This document shows positions 19,092 through 28,383 of a DNA stretch of 64,000 nt, one piece after another. The stretch comes from Hymenobacter nivis. Lineage in GTDB: Bacteria > Bacteroidota > Bacteroidia > Cytophagales > Hymenobacteraceae. The stretch is taken from contig NZ_CP029145.1 in assembly GCF_003149515.1 (NCBI RefSeq), positions 1 through 64,000 of the forward strand, in the 5' to 3' direction. The notes beneath the pieces were generated by a model. The model did not search any database and was not told the DNA's origin. It saw only the letters and a program-made list of their open reading frames with translations. The position numbers and the translations under genes were made by a program. The first letter of the stretch is position 1. Every line of letters begins with the position of its first letter.

Positions 19092-21199
19092 ATGACGCTT
19101 CGCTACTTCTTGCTGCTGCTGGCCCCGCTGGGGGCCCGGGCCCAAACCGCCGCCCCGCCGCTACCCGACACCGCCCGCACCGTGCGCCTGCCCGACGCCA
19201 CCGTGACCGGCTACGGCCAGCGCCTGCCGCTGCGCCGCACCGCCGCCGCTATCGGCGTCATTGATGCCCAGACGATTGACCGTTTCAACCCCGCCGCCCT
19301 CACCCAGGCCGTGAACACGCTGCCCGGCGTGCGGCTGGAAGAGCGCGCCACCGCCAGCTACCGCCTCAGCATCAGGGGCAGCACGCTGCGCTCGCCCTTT
19401 GGGGTGCGCAACGTGAAGACGTACTACAACGGCATCCCCTTCACCGATGCGGGCGGCACCACGCCGCTCAACCTGCTCGATCCCGCCATCATCGGGCGGC
19501 TGGAGGTGGTGAAGGGCCCCGGCGGCAGCGTATACGGGGCCGGCACCGGCGGCGTGGCCCTGTTCGAAACGCCCGCCGTGGCCGCCGGCACCGCCCGCGC
19601 CAGCGCCGGGGCCACCGTGGGTAGCTACGGCCTGCTACGCTACGGCGCCACCGCCGAAGCCGCGGGCCCTACCAGCGCCGTGCGCGCCCAGTACGCCCAC
19701 CAGCAGCTCGACGGCTACCGCCAACAAAGCAATTTGCGCCGCGACGTGCTGGCTCTCGACGTGCGCACCGCCGCCGGCGACAAAACTACCCTGGCCGCCC
19801 ATTTTCTCTACACCGACATCAACTACCAGCTGCCCGGGGGCCTCACTCGCGCCCAGTTCGAGGCCGACCCGCGGCAGGCCCGGCCGGGCACCGCCGCCGT
19901 GCCCGGCACCGTGGCCCAGCGCACGTTCTACGCCTCGCGCACGGCGCTGCTGGGCCTCACGCACACGTACCAGTTTTCGGATGCGCTGGGGCTGGAAACC
20001 ACGCTCTACGGCAGCGGCACGGCTATTCGCACGCCGTACCTGGTGGACTACCAGCGCGATGCTGGGCTGGGGCTGGGCGGGCGCACGGCCCTGCGCTACC
20101 GCACCGCGCTGGCCGGGCGCGTGCTGCGCCTGCAAGCCGGCGGCGAGTACCAGTTCGGCTTCGTGGACGGCCGCAGCTACGCCAACCTGGCCGGCACGCC
20201 CGGGGCCCTGCGCTACGACGACGAAATCACGACCACCACCGGCTTTGCCTTCGCGCAGGCCGACTACGAGTTGCCCGCCGGCCTGCTCCTGACGGTGGCC
20301 GCCAGCTACAACCGCCTGCACTACAACATCGAGCGCGTGAGCGACGCCCTCACGCGGCCCGATGCCTACCGTTTCCAGCGCAGCTTTCGCCCCGAGGTAT
20401 CGCCCCGGGTGGCGCTGCTCAAGGAGTTCAGCCCCGCCGCATCGGTGTATGCCAGCGTGAGCGCGGGCTTCTCGCCGCCCACCGTGGAGGAAATCCGGCC
20501 TTCCGACGGTAGCCTCAACGGCGGCTTGCAGGCCGAGCGCGGCGTGAGTTACGAGGTGGGGGCCCGGGGCAGCTTCTTCGCCAACCGGCTGCGCTATGAG
20601 GTGGCCGTGTTCGATTTGGAGCTGCGCCAAACCATTACCAGCAGCACCACCACCCAGGGCATCGTGGTGTTCAATAACGCCGGTGCCACCCACCAGCGCG
20701 GCGTGGAGGCCGGCCTCAGCGGCTGGCTGTGGCAGCAGGCGGGCGCCGGGGGGGGGCCGGCCAGGCCCCCCCCGGCCTGCGCGCCTGGGCCAGCTTTGCC
20801 TACAACAACTTCCGCTTCGGCAGCGCCTACGTGGGGGCGGGCGGCGACGCCAGCGGCAACCGCCTGCCCGGCACGGCCCCCCAAACCCTCAGCGCGGGCC
20901 TCGATTTCAGCGAGCGCACCGGCTTCTACCTCAGCCCCAACCTTGGCCACCAAGCTAGCATCCAGCTCAACGACGCCAACTCCGCTGCGGCTGTGGGCTA
21001 CTGGGTGTATGGGGCCCGCGGGGGCTGGCGCCACAACCTGGCCGGCCACCTGGATGTCAACCTCTTCGCCGGCCTCGACAACGCCCTGGACCGCCGCTAC
21101 AGCCTCGGTAACGACCTGAACGCCTTCGGCAATCGTTTTTTCCAGCCCGCGCCCGGCCGCAGCTACTATGGCGGCGCCCAGGTGGGCTGGGCGTGGTAG
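19092..21199 (+). pseudogene. TonB-dependent receptor (siderophore type), one frame break
   Basis: About 700 residues. It has a signal peptide from the ATG at 19092 (MTLRYFLLLLAPLGARA), a plug domain (AIGVIDAQTIDRFNP, LPGVRLEERA, LSIRGSTLRSPFGVRN, LEVVKGPGGSVYGAG) and a 22-strand barrel ending in ...GAQVGWAW, with the terminal Trp expected for outer-membrane insertion. It lacks the carboxypeptidase-like domain of SusC proteins and resembles the FecA/FhuA iron-siderophore class. The frame breaks in a G9 run at 20748, just before a C8 run. One base restores GGQAPPGLRAWASFAYNNF. Ligand unknown. Confidence 0.85.
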
Positions 21200-21243
21200 G
21201 GCAGGGTTTTACTGGATTAGAAGCAGAAAGGCTTTAGGCTAAC

Positions 21244-21281
21244 AAAAAGGGCCCTGGATAATACGCCAGGGCCCTTTTTAT
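21244..21281. terminator. Strong bidirectional terminator
   Basis: AAAAAGGGCCCTGG and CCAGGGCCCTTTTT form a 14-base-pair stem with flanking A and T tracts. It serves the receptor and the convergent small gene. Confidence 0.85.
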
Positions 21282-21299
21282 ATCGTTAAAAATGGTGGC

Positions 21300-21593
21300 C
21301 TAGTTGGGGCCCTGCTCTTCGGGCAAAGTGAAGGCGCGGTCGCTGGGGTCGGTCAGTTCCTTGGGCAGCTCGTCGGGGTCCGACGATACATACTGGCCAT
21401 TTATGCGGTCGCTGACGGCCATTTCCTGCTCGTAATTGCGCAGCGAATCATCCATTTCATCGGCCATTTCCTGGCCCGACGAGTTGTTGTTGTCGAGTTG
21501 CTGGCCGTAAGTGGCGGCGTCGAGCATGGGGGTGGACAGGCCGTTTTCTTCGGGCTGCTCCTGGTGGTTGGCGTCGGGGGTATTGGGGGACAT
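21300..21593 (-). CDS. Hypothetical acidic, disordered protein, 97 residues
   Basis: A hydrophilic protein rich in Asp, Glu, Asn and Gln, with no hydrophobic segment (MSPNTPDANHQEQPEE at the start, LPKELTDPSDRAFTLPEEQ near the end). It is probably intrinsically disordered. Another protein of the same character is encoded just upstream on the same strand (21633..22100), so the two may be co-transcribed. Similar hydrophilic proteins in bacteria are often linked to desiccation or stress, which is only suggested here. Confidence 0.6.
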   Translation of the reverse strand: MSPNTPDANHQEQPEENGLSTPMLDAATYGQQLDNNNSSGQEMADEMDDSLRNYEQEMAVSDRINGQYVSSDPDELPKELTDPSDRAFTLPEEQGPN

Positions 21594-21632
21594 TATATTC
21601 GGTAAAGGATAAATGAATGGGTACGCTGGGTC

Positions 21633-22100
21633 CTAAGCCTTATTATCGGCTGTTTGGTCGGCGGCAGCGATGTTGCGGTTGGCCTGGTTGGGGTCGGCTC
21701 CGGTCCAGGTGTTGTGCGAGCCGCCGCCAGCGTAGCGCGGGTCGTCTTTCGACCACGCGGCGCGCAGCTCGTCGGTGTCGGCGCCGCTGGCTTCGGCCTT
21801 GGTCACGCCCTGCGGGTCCTGGTTTTGCATAATGTGGCCGGGCTGTTCTTCCAGCTTGTTGGGGTGGGCCTTGGCCTTGGCTTCGTCGCGGAATTCACTG
21901 AACTCGTCGGGGTTGTCGTTCGAACCGCTGCGACCTTCCGGTTTGTCGGCCGTCGGCGAGGGCTCGGCGGTCTGCCCAAAATCACCGTACTGCGGCGTCG
22001 CCGCAGCTTCTTTGGCGGGGTCGTTAGGGTCGAGGCGGGCTTCCTGTGCGCGCTCCCGCTGGTCGGGGGCCGACGTGTTGGAGGAATCTTGCGTATCCAT
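21633..22100 (-). CDS. Hypothetical hydrophilic, disordered protein, 155 residues
   Basis: The ATG at 22100 (MDTQDSSNTSAPDQRERAQ) is chosen because upstream sequence in frame lies across the divergent promoter region. The protein has no hydrophobic core and is rich in Asp, Ala, Gln, Asn and Pro, with patterns such as FGQTAEPSPTADKPEGRSG and NQANRNIAAADQTADNKA. No domain is recognised. It is divergent from the GNAT gene and probably in one unit with the acidic protein downstream. Confidence 0.55.
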   Translation of the reverse strand: MDTQDSSNTSAPDQRERAQEARLDPNDPAKEAAATPQYGDFGQTAEPSPTADKPEGRSGSNDNPDEFSEFRDEAKAKAHPNKLEEQPGHIMQNQDPQGVTKAEASGADTDELRAAWSKDDPRYAGGGSHNTWTGADPNQANRNIAAADQTADNKA

Positions 22101-22243
22101 GAGAGAGGAAGAAGTAAGCTGAATAAAGGCCCAGGGGATTGGGTTTCTACTTCTGCTTACGCAAATTTGCCGCCGCCGTTCACCTACACCTTCCCAACCG
22201 CCACCTTTCTCCACCCAATCGCCCCACTTTCCAACCTTTTTCC

Positions 22244-22522
22244 ATGCCCATCCAACACGACCCCGCTGCCCACCGCTTCACCGCTACCCAGGCCGCCGGG
22301 ACCGGCGAGCTGGTGTATGAGCAATCCAAAACCGGCGTCATCGACTTCGTGCACACCTTCGTCGATGAATCGTTGCGCGGCCAGGGTGTGGCCGACGAGT
22401 TGGCCCGCGCCGGCCTGGCCTTCGCCCGCGCCCAGCACCTGAAGGCCCGCACCTCGTGCACGTTCATGGCCACCTTCGCCCAGCGCCACCGCGCCGAATA
22501 CGCCGACGTACTGGCAGATTAG
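22244..22522 (+). CDS. GNAT-like N-acetyltransferase (YjdJ type)
   Basis: 92 residues, the length of the small GCN5-related acetyltransferases. The pattern is a short beta sheet with GELVYEQSKTGVIDFVHTFV, then the acetyl-CoA loop RGQGVADELARAGLAFAR, then a short end with RTSCTFMATF. The ATG at 22244 is the first with a plausible protein start (MPIQHDPAAHRF). The target substrate is unknown. Its stop codon lies at the edge of a perfect 34-base inverted repeat. Confidence 0.8.
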   Translation: MPIQHDPAAHRFTATQAAGTGELVYEQSKTGVIDFVHTFVDESLRGQGVADELARAGLAFARAQHLKARTSCTFMATFAQRHRAEYADVLAD

Positions 22523-22598
22523 GGCAAAATTCAGGCGGGGGCACCGTAGCGCGAACTTGGTAGCTCGCGCTACGGTGCCCCCGCCTGAATTTTGCCCT
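22521..22598. repeat. Perfect 34-base inverted repeat
   Basis: Two perfectly complementary 34-base arms (22521..22554 and 22565..22598) are separated by a 10-base loop. The inner part contains GCACCGTAGCGCGA. There is no T tract after it, so it is not a plain terminator, although the hairpin would protect or end the GNAT mRNA. Confidence 0.85.
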
Positions 22599-22618
22599 GG
22601 GGCCCCAGCTTCGCGCAC

Positions 22619-22652
22619 AAAAAAAAGCCCCGCCGGATTACCGGCGGGGCCC
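22619..22652 (-). terminator. Terminator of the fasciclin gene
   Basis: On the minus strand GCCCCGCCGG, TAAT, CCGGCGGGGC is followed by eight T residues. It lies just past the stop at 22675. Confidence 0.85.
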
Positions 22653-22674
22653 CATAAATTCGCAGCTACGCAGC

Positions 22675-23379
22675 TTATTTGCTCGGCATCAGCACGGTAT
22701 CGATAACGTGGGTTACGCCGTTCGAGTCCACGATGTTGGGGATGGTGACGGTGGCCGTGCCGCCTTTGGCGTCGGTCAGCATCACTTTCTTGCCTTTCTT
22801 CGACACGGTCAGGTTTTCGCCTTCCACGGTGGTCAGCGTCTGGCCGTCCTTCAGGTCGGCCGCCATCAGGCGGCCGGGCACTACGTGGTAGGTGAGGATG
22901 GTGGTGAGCTTGTCCTTCATGTCGGGCTGCACCAGCTTGTCCACCGTGCCAGCGGGCAGCTTGTTAAAGGCTTCGTTGGTGGGGGCAAATACGGTGAAGG
23001 GCCCGGCGCTTTTCAGCGTTTCCACCAGGCCGGCGGCTTTCACGGCGGCCACCAGCGTGGTGTGGTCGCTCGAATTCACGGCGTTGTCCACAATGTCCTT
23101 GTCGGGCATCATCATGGCGCCGCCCACCATTACGCCTTGGCCCCCAGCCATGCCTTTCTCGCCCTTGCGGGGCTTGGTAGTGGCTTTCAGGCGGTCGCCG
23201 GCGGCAGTTTTGGCCTTCACCTTCATCTTGCCATCGTCGGCAACCTTGGTTTTGGTCATTACGCCGTCCTCCGTGGTCTTAACCTTATCGCCGCCGTCTG
23301 ACACTTTAGTTTGGGCAAAAGCGGGAGCAGTAAGAGCAAAGGCGAAGCCGAGGGTAGCGAGGAAGTGCTTGGTGTTCAT
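22675..23379 (-). CDS. Fasciclin (FAS1) domain protein, secreted
   Basis: 234 residues. The signal peptide is residues 1 to 22 ([20 protein letters not shown]). A charged Lys-rich spacer of about 70 residues follows, then one FAS1 domain from about residue 95. The domain shows its two conserved blocks: [19 protein letters not shown] and [16 protein letters not shown], ending [17 protein letters not shown]1 proteins are exported adhesion or matrix proteins. In Bacteroidota they are common and mostly uncharacterised. It is a single-gene unit with its own terminator. Confidence 0.9.
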   Translation of the reverse strand: MNTKHFLATLGFAFALTAPAFAQTKVSDGGDKVKTTEDGVMTKTKVADDGKMKVKAKTAAGDRLKATTKPRKGEKGMAGGQGVMVGGAMMMPDKDIVDNAVNSSDHTTLVAAVKAAGLVETLKSAGPFTVFAPTNEAFNKLPAGTVDKLVQPDMKDKLTTILTYHVVPGRLMAADLKDGQTLTTVEGENLTVSKKGKKVMLTDAKGGTATVTIPNIVDSNGVTHVIDTVLMPSK

Positions 23380-23399
23380 CAGAAAGAAGAGAAAGAAAG

Positions 23400-24510
23400 A
23401 AAAAAAGTGTAAGCGTGGGGCCGCGCCAGGTGCGTGTCCAGCGCTCTATACGGGGCCCTGCCCGGTTTGGGTTTGGCTGCGCGGGGGGCGTTGGGGGCCC
23501 GTCAGGTCCGCCCCACCAGCGGCGGCCGTTTCGGCGGCGTTGGCAAGGCAGGAGGCCGTTTGGTTCGATGCGTGGCCCCGGGACCGGGCAGCTGCTTTGC
23601 GAGCGGCAGGAGCTCCAGCCAGGGTCTGTTGCTAAGGTGGGCCGGGTACCCGGGTCGTTTCTGGGCCCGCGGGGCCGCCGCGCTGGCTCTCCGGGAACCG
23701 AGCCGGCAATTGCTCTTGGCCTCCGGCGAAAAGCCCCAACGGTGCGGGCAGGTCTTTTCCAGCGTTAAGAAAAATGCGCTGGGGCCCCGTTTGCCCAAAG
23801 GCTGGCTATTTCAACTGTTTTCACGGCGCTACTCCGGTTGGCTGCCGCGGCCATCCGCAGTCGCAGAGGGCGCACTGGGCTGCTATTTCGGTGTGTTTGT
23901 AAAAATTTTCCGAACGTCTTTGGCCCCGCGCCGTTCAAAGGGGCTATCCAGCTTCTTGGCAGGAGCTAACCCGTTCTTCTTTTTATTACTTATCAGCCAT
24001 GGCCCGTCTGGTGCTTACCCGTTGCACGGTGGGCAGTTCCTGGCCCAGGTACCAGCGCAATGGCGGCCAAATGCTGCTTTGCCCGAAATCCAACTAGCAG
24101 GGTAAGGTTTGTTAAGAACGTTTTTTTCGGCATTCGGCAACAGTAACGCTAGAACGACACTTTTGGATCTGGTTGCCGTATTAATTAAACAATTCTCTTG
24201 CACCTAGTACGCCGGTTTCATTGAATACTGTACTGCTCACGAAGTGGAATGCGAAGACGAAGTCATTGATGTTACGCAGCACCTGCAGCTATCTGCTGGA
24301 AAGGGTATTTGTATGGACTGCAAAAGCCTGTTTCCAGTAGGCTGACGAAAGGACTGCGTAACATCAGGAAGTCATTGAACGGTTCAGTAGGCTTTCGTTC
24401 AACGACGGGCGGGGACATGCCCCGCGCCCTATTTCGTGACGAGTATAACACAATCCCTTTTATTCCTTCACCTAAATAAAACCTGCGTACACACCGCGCA
24501 GGTACTTTAC
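23400..24510. other. About 1.1 kb with no supported gene
   Basis: Several ORFs are open here, one of 223 codons at 23434..24105, but none reads like a protein: composition is biased and no domain is seen on either strand. The second half is less GC-rich and contains 13-base inverted arms (TGATGTTACGCAG at 24267 and its complement at 24354) about 75 bases apart. The upstream region of ompA lies at the right end. A decayed gene or a structured RNA cannot be excluded. Confidence 0.4.
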
Positions 24511-24512
24511 TT

Positions 24513-26105
24513 ATGAAACACGTCTGTTACAAAGCCGCCCTATTGGGCGTAGGGCTGTTTGCTGCCGCTCCCCGGCTTCAAGCGCAAACCGCCGACCGCA
24601 AGACTTCCATCGGCCTGCACGCCAACGCCACACAGTACCGCGGCGACCTGGGCAATGCCTTCTGGAAGTGGGACAATATGCCCTACAGCGGTGGCCTCGA
24701 CATCACGCAGTATGTTGGCCGTTGGCTCGACGTGCGGCTGGACTTGGACTATACCCGACTGCGCTTCCCCCAAGATCCTGGCACGTTTAATAGCACGGGC
24801 CAGCGTTTCAAGGCTCAAATGTACCAGGCTGGCCTGGGCTTCAAGTTGAAGGCTCCTATTAAGGACAGCTTCTTCCTGCATCCCTACCTGTTGGTAGAGC
24901 CGCAATTTTCGTGGGTGCTGGCCGACCGCTACGCTACCCCAACGGGCCCCAACAATTTTAACCGCTTTGGCACCTTCGGGGGCCAGGTAGGCGGCGGCCT
25001 TGACTTCCACTTGGGTGAGTCGTCCGTTTTCTACGTGCAAGCCACCCAGGCCTACTTGCAGGCTAACGATGACCGCCTCGACGGTGTGGACAACAACGCT
25101 ACGACGTTCTGGGACAAGCACGACCGGTACCTGCAATTCACGGCTGGTGTGCGTGCTAACCTAGGCAAAGCCAAAGATTCCGATGGCGATGGGGTATCGG
25201 ACAAAAAAGATAAGTGCCCTAATACGCCCACTGGCGTGAAAGTGGACATGAACGGCTGCCCCCTCGACACGGACGGCGACGGCGTGCCCGACTACCAGGA
25301 CAAGTGCCCCGACGTGAAAGGCTTGGCTGCCCTGCAAGGCTGCCCGGATGCGGACGGTGACGGCGTGGCCGACAACGACGACAAGTGCCCCAACACCCCC
25401 GCCGGCGTGAAAGTGGACGCCACCGGCTGCCCGCTTGATGCCGACGGCGACGGCGTGGCCGACTACCTCGACAAGTGCCCCAATACGCCCGCTGGTGTGA
25501 AAGTGGACGCCACCGGCTGCCCGCTGGACCGCGACGGTGACGGCGTGCCCGACTACCAGGACAAGTGCCCCGACCGTGCCGGCCCCGCCAGCAACAAAGG
25601 CTGCCCCGAGATGAAGGCCGAAACCAAGAAGGTGCTCAACGAAGCCACGAAGTACATCAACTTCGACTTCAACAAGTCGACCCTGAAGCCCTCGTCGTAT
25701 CCCAAGCTGGAGCAGATGGTGCAAATCATGAACGAGTACCCCGACTACTCGCTCAGCATTGCTGGCCACACCGACAGCAAGGGCGACGACAACTACAACC
25801 TGCGCCTGAGCTACGAGCGCGCCGCCGCGGCCCGCAAGTATATGCTGAGCAAAGGCATCGCCGCCGAGCGCATCGAGGCCCGTGGCTATGGCGAAACCCA
25901 CCCGATTGCCGACAACAAGACGGCCGCCGGCCAGGCTAAAAACCGCCGCGTGGACTTCGACCCCTACCTCACCGGCGAAACCAACGCCGCCGAAGTGAAA
26001 TACGGCGCCGCCCCCACCATCAGCGAGCTGAAAGCCGAAGGCAAGAAGCTGCCGGGTAAGAAAACCATCGGCACCGGCTCGCCCCGCAGCCGCAAGAGGA
26101 AGTAG
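24513..26105 (+). CDS. OmpA family protein with five thrombospondin-3 repeats
   Basis: 530 residues. It has a signal peptide (residues 1 to 24, ending LQAQ) and an N-terminal eight-strand barrel-like domain to about 215. Five calcium-binding TSP3 repeats follow, each of the form DxDGDGVxD...DKCPNTP (about 222 to 365). The C-terminal OmpA peptidoglycan-binding domain contains INFDFNKSTLKPSSYPKLEQ, LSIAGHTDSKGDDNYNLRLS and AKNRRVDF. A Lys/Arg-rich tail ends the protein. It should link the outer membrane to peptidoglycan. Its leader of several hundred bases is unusually long if transcription starts far upstream. Confidence 0.95.
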   Translation: MKHVCYKAALLGVGLFAAAPRLQAQTADRKTSIGLHANATQYRGDLGNAFWKWDNMPYSGGLDITQYVGRWLDVRLDLDYTRLRFPQDPGTFNSTGQRFKAQMYQAGLGFKLKAPIKDSFFLHPYLLVEPQFSWVLADRYATPTGPNNFNRFGTFGGQVGGGLDFHLGESSVFYVQATQAYLQANDDRLDGVDNNATTFWDKHDRYLQFTAGVRANLGKAKDSDGDGVSDKKDKCPNTPTGVKVDMNGCPLDTDGDGVPDYQDKCPDVKGLAALQGCPDADGDGVADNDDKCPNTPAGVKVDATGCPLDADGDGVADYLDKCPNTPAGVKVDATGCPLDRDGDGVPDYQDKCPDRAGPASNKGCPEMKAETKKVLNEATKYINFDFNKSTLKPSSYPKLEQMVQIMNEYPDYSLSIAGHTDSKGDDNYNLRLSYERAAAARKYMLSKGIAAERIEARGYGETHPIADNKTAAGQAKNRRVDFDPYLTGETNAAEVKYGAAPTISELKAEGKKLPGKKTIGTGSPRSRKRK

Positions 26106-26192
26106 TCTCCTAATCGCCTGGGGCCCGTCCAATGAGTTCCAGGCGATTAGAACGGAGCCGGCTGCTATAGTAGGAAGCCAGACCTAACCAAT

Positions 26193-26240
26193 AAAACCCG
26201 TCTCTGGGGCCCTTGCAGGCACTGGGGACGGGTTTTATGT
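26193..26240 (+). terminator. Terminator after ompA-like gene
   Basis: AAAACCCGTC (26193) pairs with GACGGGTTTT (26227) around a 24-base loop that contains GGGGCCC. A weak T-rich tail follows. Confidence 0.6.
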
Positions 26241-26518
26241 TTTCAACGGGGCCCCAGCTAAGTAGGGGAGGCGTGTTCGTAGGCTTCAAGCAAACCGCGC
26301 CCCCGCACCCGGCCGATACCACCTTCGCGCCCTTCAACATCGGCCTCGACCACATCGCCACCGCCTGCGAAGACGCCACCAAGCTGCACCGCGTCGCCGC
26401 CGCCCTCCAAGCCGCCGGCGTAGAGAACACCGGCGTCAAAACTGACTCCGCCTTGCAAAAAGTCTACGTGGCCTCCAAAGACCCCGACCGCATCGCCTGG
26501 GAGTTTTATATGGTTTGA
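26240..26518 (+). pseudogene. C-terminal fragment of a VOC/glyoxalase family protein
   Basis: The readable part begins VGFKQTAPPHPADTT and continues FNIGLDHIATACEDATKLH, LQAAGVENTGVK, and SKDPDRIAWEFYMV, then a stop. This is the second half of a vicinal-oxygen-chelate (glyoxalase or dioxygenase-like) domain, with the metal-binding Glu in WEFY. The usual N-terminal half with its metal His is missing, and the sequence abuts the terminator at 26193. Any start codon used here would be accidental. Most likely it is a truncated remnant. Confidence 0.55.
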
Positions 26519-26704
26519 GGAGAGGTTGGTAGGGCCTGTTTGGTGCTGAGTCCCAATAGATCAATGCCTTCGAAAAATAGTCGTATTTTGAATGAGAACC
26601 ATAGGTGCTCAAACGGCCCGAAAACGCAGGTTTTCCGGGCCATTCTTCTACACCGTTCTTTAGAGGATCTTTTGTAGGTTTAAGTTTGGTTTATTTCTGA
26701 TTTT
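26519..26704. other. Intergenic region with a hairpin and a -7 box
   Basis: A GGCCCG/CGGGCC hairpin with AAAAC/GTTTT flanks (26614..26642) could end upstream transcription. TAAGTTTG at 26681 matches the -7 consensus for the following low-GC gene, but no good -33 element was found. Confidence 0.35.
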
Positions 26705-27478
26705 ATGAAGCTCGCAATTCCTTGTACCTCATGTTTCTTTCTCTTGCCAGATGGTCAACGGGGTTTGAATTCTCCTCAGCCTACTAGCCTAAGAGAATTA
26801 GGTAATACAAGCCTATATGATATAACGTGCGACAGGGGACATCAGCAGAGAGGATGGCTCACAAACCACAAATTTGAAATACTCTTCGAATCAGGTATAA
26901 ATGCTTTAAAAGACGAATACTATAGAGAAGCGGTGACGAGTTTCGCCGTCGCCTTGGAAAGATTTTATGAATTCTCCATTATTCTATTTTTAATGGATAA
27001 TTTTTTTGATGAAAGGCAGGTCCAGCGTGGGCCAGATACCTTACCAAAGTTTGGGAAATTTTGGAATGGAACTCTGAAGCAATCAGAGAGACAAATAGGG
27101 GCATTTTGTTCTCTGTATATCAATGAATTTGGCCAAATACCTTTGCTATTTGATGAAAGTGAATTGAGGAATAAAGTTATACACGCCGGTTATATCCCTA
27201 GCTGTAAACAGGCTTTGGATTTTGGCGAGGGCGTTAATAAGTCAATAAAAGAATTTTGTAAAAAATATGATGAGAAAGATGTAGGCAGGCCTTACAAAAG
27301 AGCGTCGTATGTGCAAAGAGCTAGTATTGTGCTTGATATGTTAAAACTTAAACTCCCATTACCAACTAATTATGGACATATGACGAAAGTACCTTTGTTC
27401 ATTGATGCCACAAGCGATTCTTATTTTAATGGTTCGATATCGGTTGCTGATTATGTAGCGAGCATGTCTATACTTTAA
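26705..27478 (+). CDS. HEPN-like protein with N-terminal zinc-binding motif, low GC
   Basis: 257 residues, not matched to a named family. The N-terminus has Cys pairs suggesting a zinc knuckle (PCTSC at 6 to 10, CDRGH at 42 to 46). Residues 55 to 100 are long helices (EYYREAVTSFAVALERFYEF), and ELRNKVIHAGYIPS carries R155-x4-H160. This Rx4-6H motif, in the middle of helices, is the hallmark of HEPN RNases of toxin and antiphage systems. GC is far below the host. It lies just outside the phage repressor, so it could be a prophage-carried or chromosomal defence gene. The HEPN call is an inference from one motif plus helical context. Confidence 0.5.
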   Translation: MKLAIPCTSCFFLLPDGQRGLNSPQPTSLRELGNTSLYDITCDRGHQQRGWLTNHKFEILFESGINALKDEYYREAVTSFAVALERFYEFSIILFLMDNFFDERQVQRGPDTLPKFGKFWNGTLKQSERQIGAFCSLYINEFGQIPLLFDESELRNKVIHAGYIPSCKQALDFGEGVNKSIKEFCKKYDEKDVGRPYKRASYVQRASIVLDMLKLKLPLPTNYGHMTKVPLFIDATSDSYFNGSISVADYVASMSIL

Positions 27479-27822
27479 TGCAAGTGGCTATTTGCGCCCG
27501 GATGTCAATGAAAACTAAAAGCTAGGATATTGAAAATCAGTTGCGCACCTTTGCCGAGCAACACCCACTATGAGTGTTGGAGATAATGCAAACTGTGCGG
27601 AATTTGAGACTTTTTTAGGTCCCTACTAGAAATTCAGTAATTGCCTCGAAACGAAAAGAGGCCCCTCGCATCATTGCAAGGGGCCTCTTTCTTTGGTGGT
27701 CGCGCTAGGAATAAGGATTGCGCGCCTAAACAAATGATAATAAGCAGCTTACTCCTTGATTTGGGTATCCGGTAACCGATTTGGTAACCGGCTGGGCCAA
27801 AAAAAAGGGGCAATCGGGTAGC
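27479..27822. other. Non-coding region at the probable left prophage end
   Basis: No ORF is supported. It holds a terminator hairpin (27654..27691) and, at 27772..27796, two copies of GGTAACCG eight bases apart. The host-phage junction should lie in this region or just left of it, but the matching right attachment site is outside the window. Confidence 0.4.
27654..27691. terminator. Hairpin terminator at the prophage edge
   Basis: AAAGAGGCCCCT and AGGGGCCTCTTT are perfectly complementary around a 13-base loop, with T residues after it. Confidence 0.8.
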
Positions 27823-28383
27823 TCAGCGGCCCAGTGCCACCCGCTGCCCGTCGTGCGGGAAGCGTAAGCGGAAAGGAGCGGCTGCGTCTGGGCTACCCCC
27901 GGACTTTCCCAGTTCGGCCCAAAGGCGTTCCACCTGTAGCGCCAAAGCCACGATCTGCGCGGCCTGCGACTCGGCCAGCGCTTCGGCCCGCGCCAGCTGA
28001 ATCAGCGTTTCGCCGTGCGTGATGGTTTCGGCCCCGGTGGTGGGGCCGGGCGAAGGAACCGGGGTTGGAGCTGGGACGCTGGTGAGCCGTGCTGTCCGGG
28101 CGTTAATGTCAGCCATTTCGCCGGCGGCCGTCAGGGGGAGCATCGGGCCGATTGACTTGTCTACAGGTAGCCCCACGCCGGTTACCAGCCAGTTGAGGTT
28201 AATCATTGGGAAGCGTTTGTGAATCTTAGCCAAAGACTTGGCAGCCGGTTCGGTCTTGCCGCGTTCCATATTTGAAACGCTCTGCTGCGACAACCCTACC
28301 GCATCGGCAAATTCTTGCTGTTTGCCGGCAAAACCCAAAATTTCGCGCAAAGTGCGCAGGCGTCCGCCCGGGCTATTTTCCAT
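27823..28383 (-). CDS. XRE-type phage repressor
   Basis: 187 residues. The start at 28383 gives MENSPGGRLRTLREILGF. The helix-turn-helix spans residues 18 to 55 (QEFADAVGLSQQSVSNMERGKTEPAAKSL). A Pro/Ala-rich linker (VPAPTPVPSPGP) follows, then a coiled-coil segment (ALAESQAAQIVALALQVERLW), probably for dimerisation. No LexA-type peptidase domain is present, so induction would not be by self-cleavage. It is divergent from the early genes across a 170-base region with repeated operator-like half-sites. It probably maintains lysogeny. Confidence 0.85.
   Translation of the reverse strand: MENSPGGRLRTLREILGFAGKQQEFADAVGLSQQSVSNMERGKTEPAAKSLAKIHKRFPMINLNWLVTGVGLPVDKSIGPMLPLTAAGEMADINARTARLTSVPAPTPVPSPGPTTGAETITHGETLIQLARAEALAESQAAQIVALALQVERLWAELGKSGGSPDAAAPFRLRFPHDGQRVALGR

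Noticed and set aside
22521..22598. 34-base inverted repeat considered as a simple terminator
   Set aside because: There is no T tract on either side, and the fasciclin gene already has its own terminator at 22619.
23434..24105. 223-codon ORF in the region between fasciclin and ompA
   Set aside because: No domain, biased Gly/Arg/Ser composition, and no promoter or neighbour support.
27479..27822. Possible tRNA gene as attachment site at the prophage edge
   Set aside because: No cloverleaf or T-loop consensus was found by eye. The hairpin present has terminator form.
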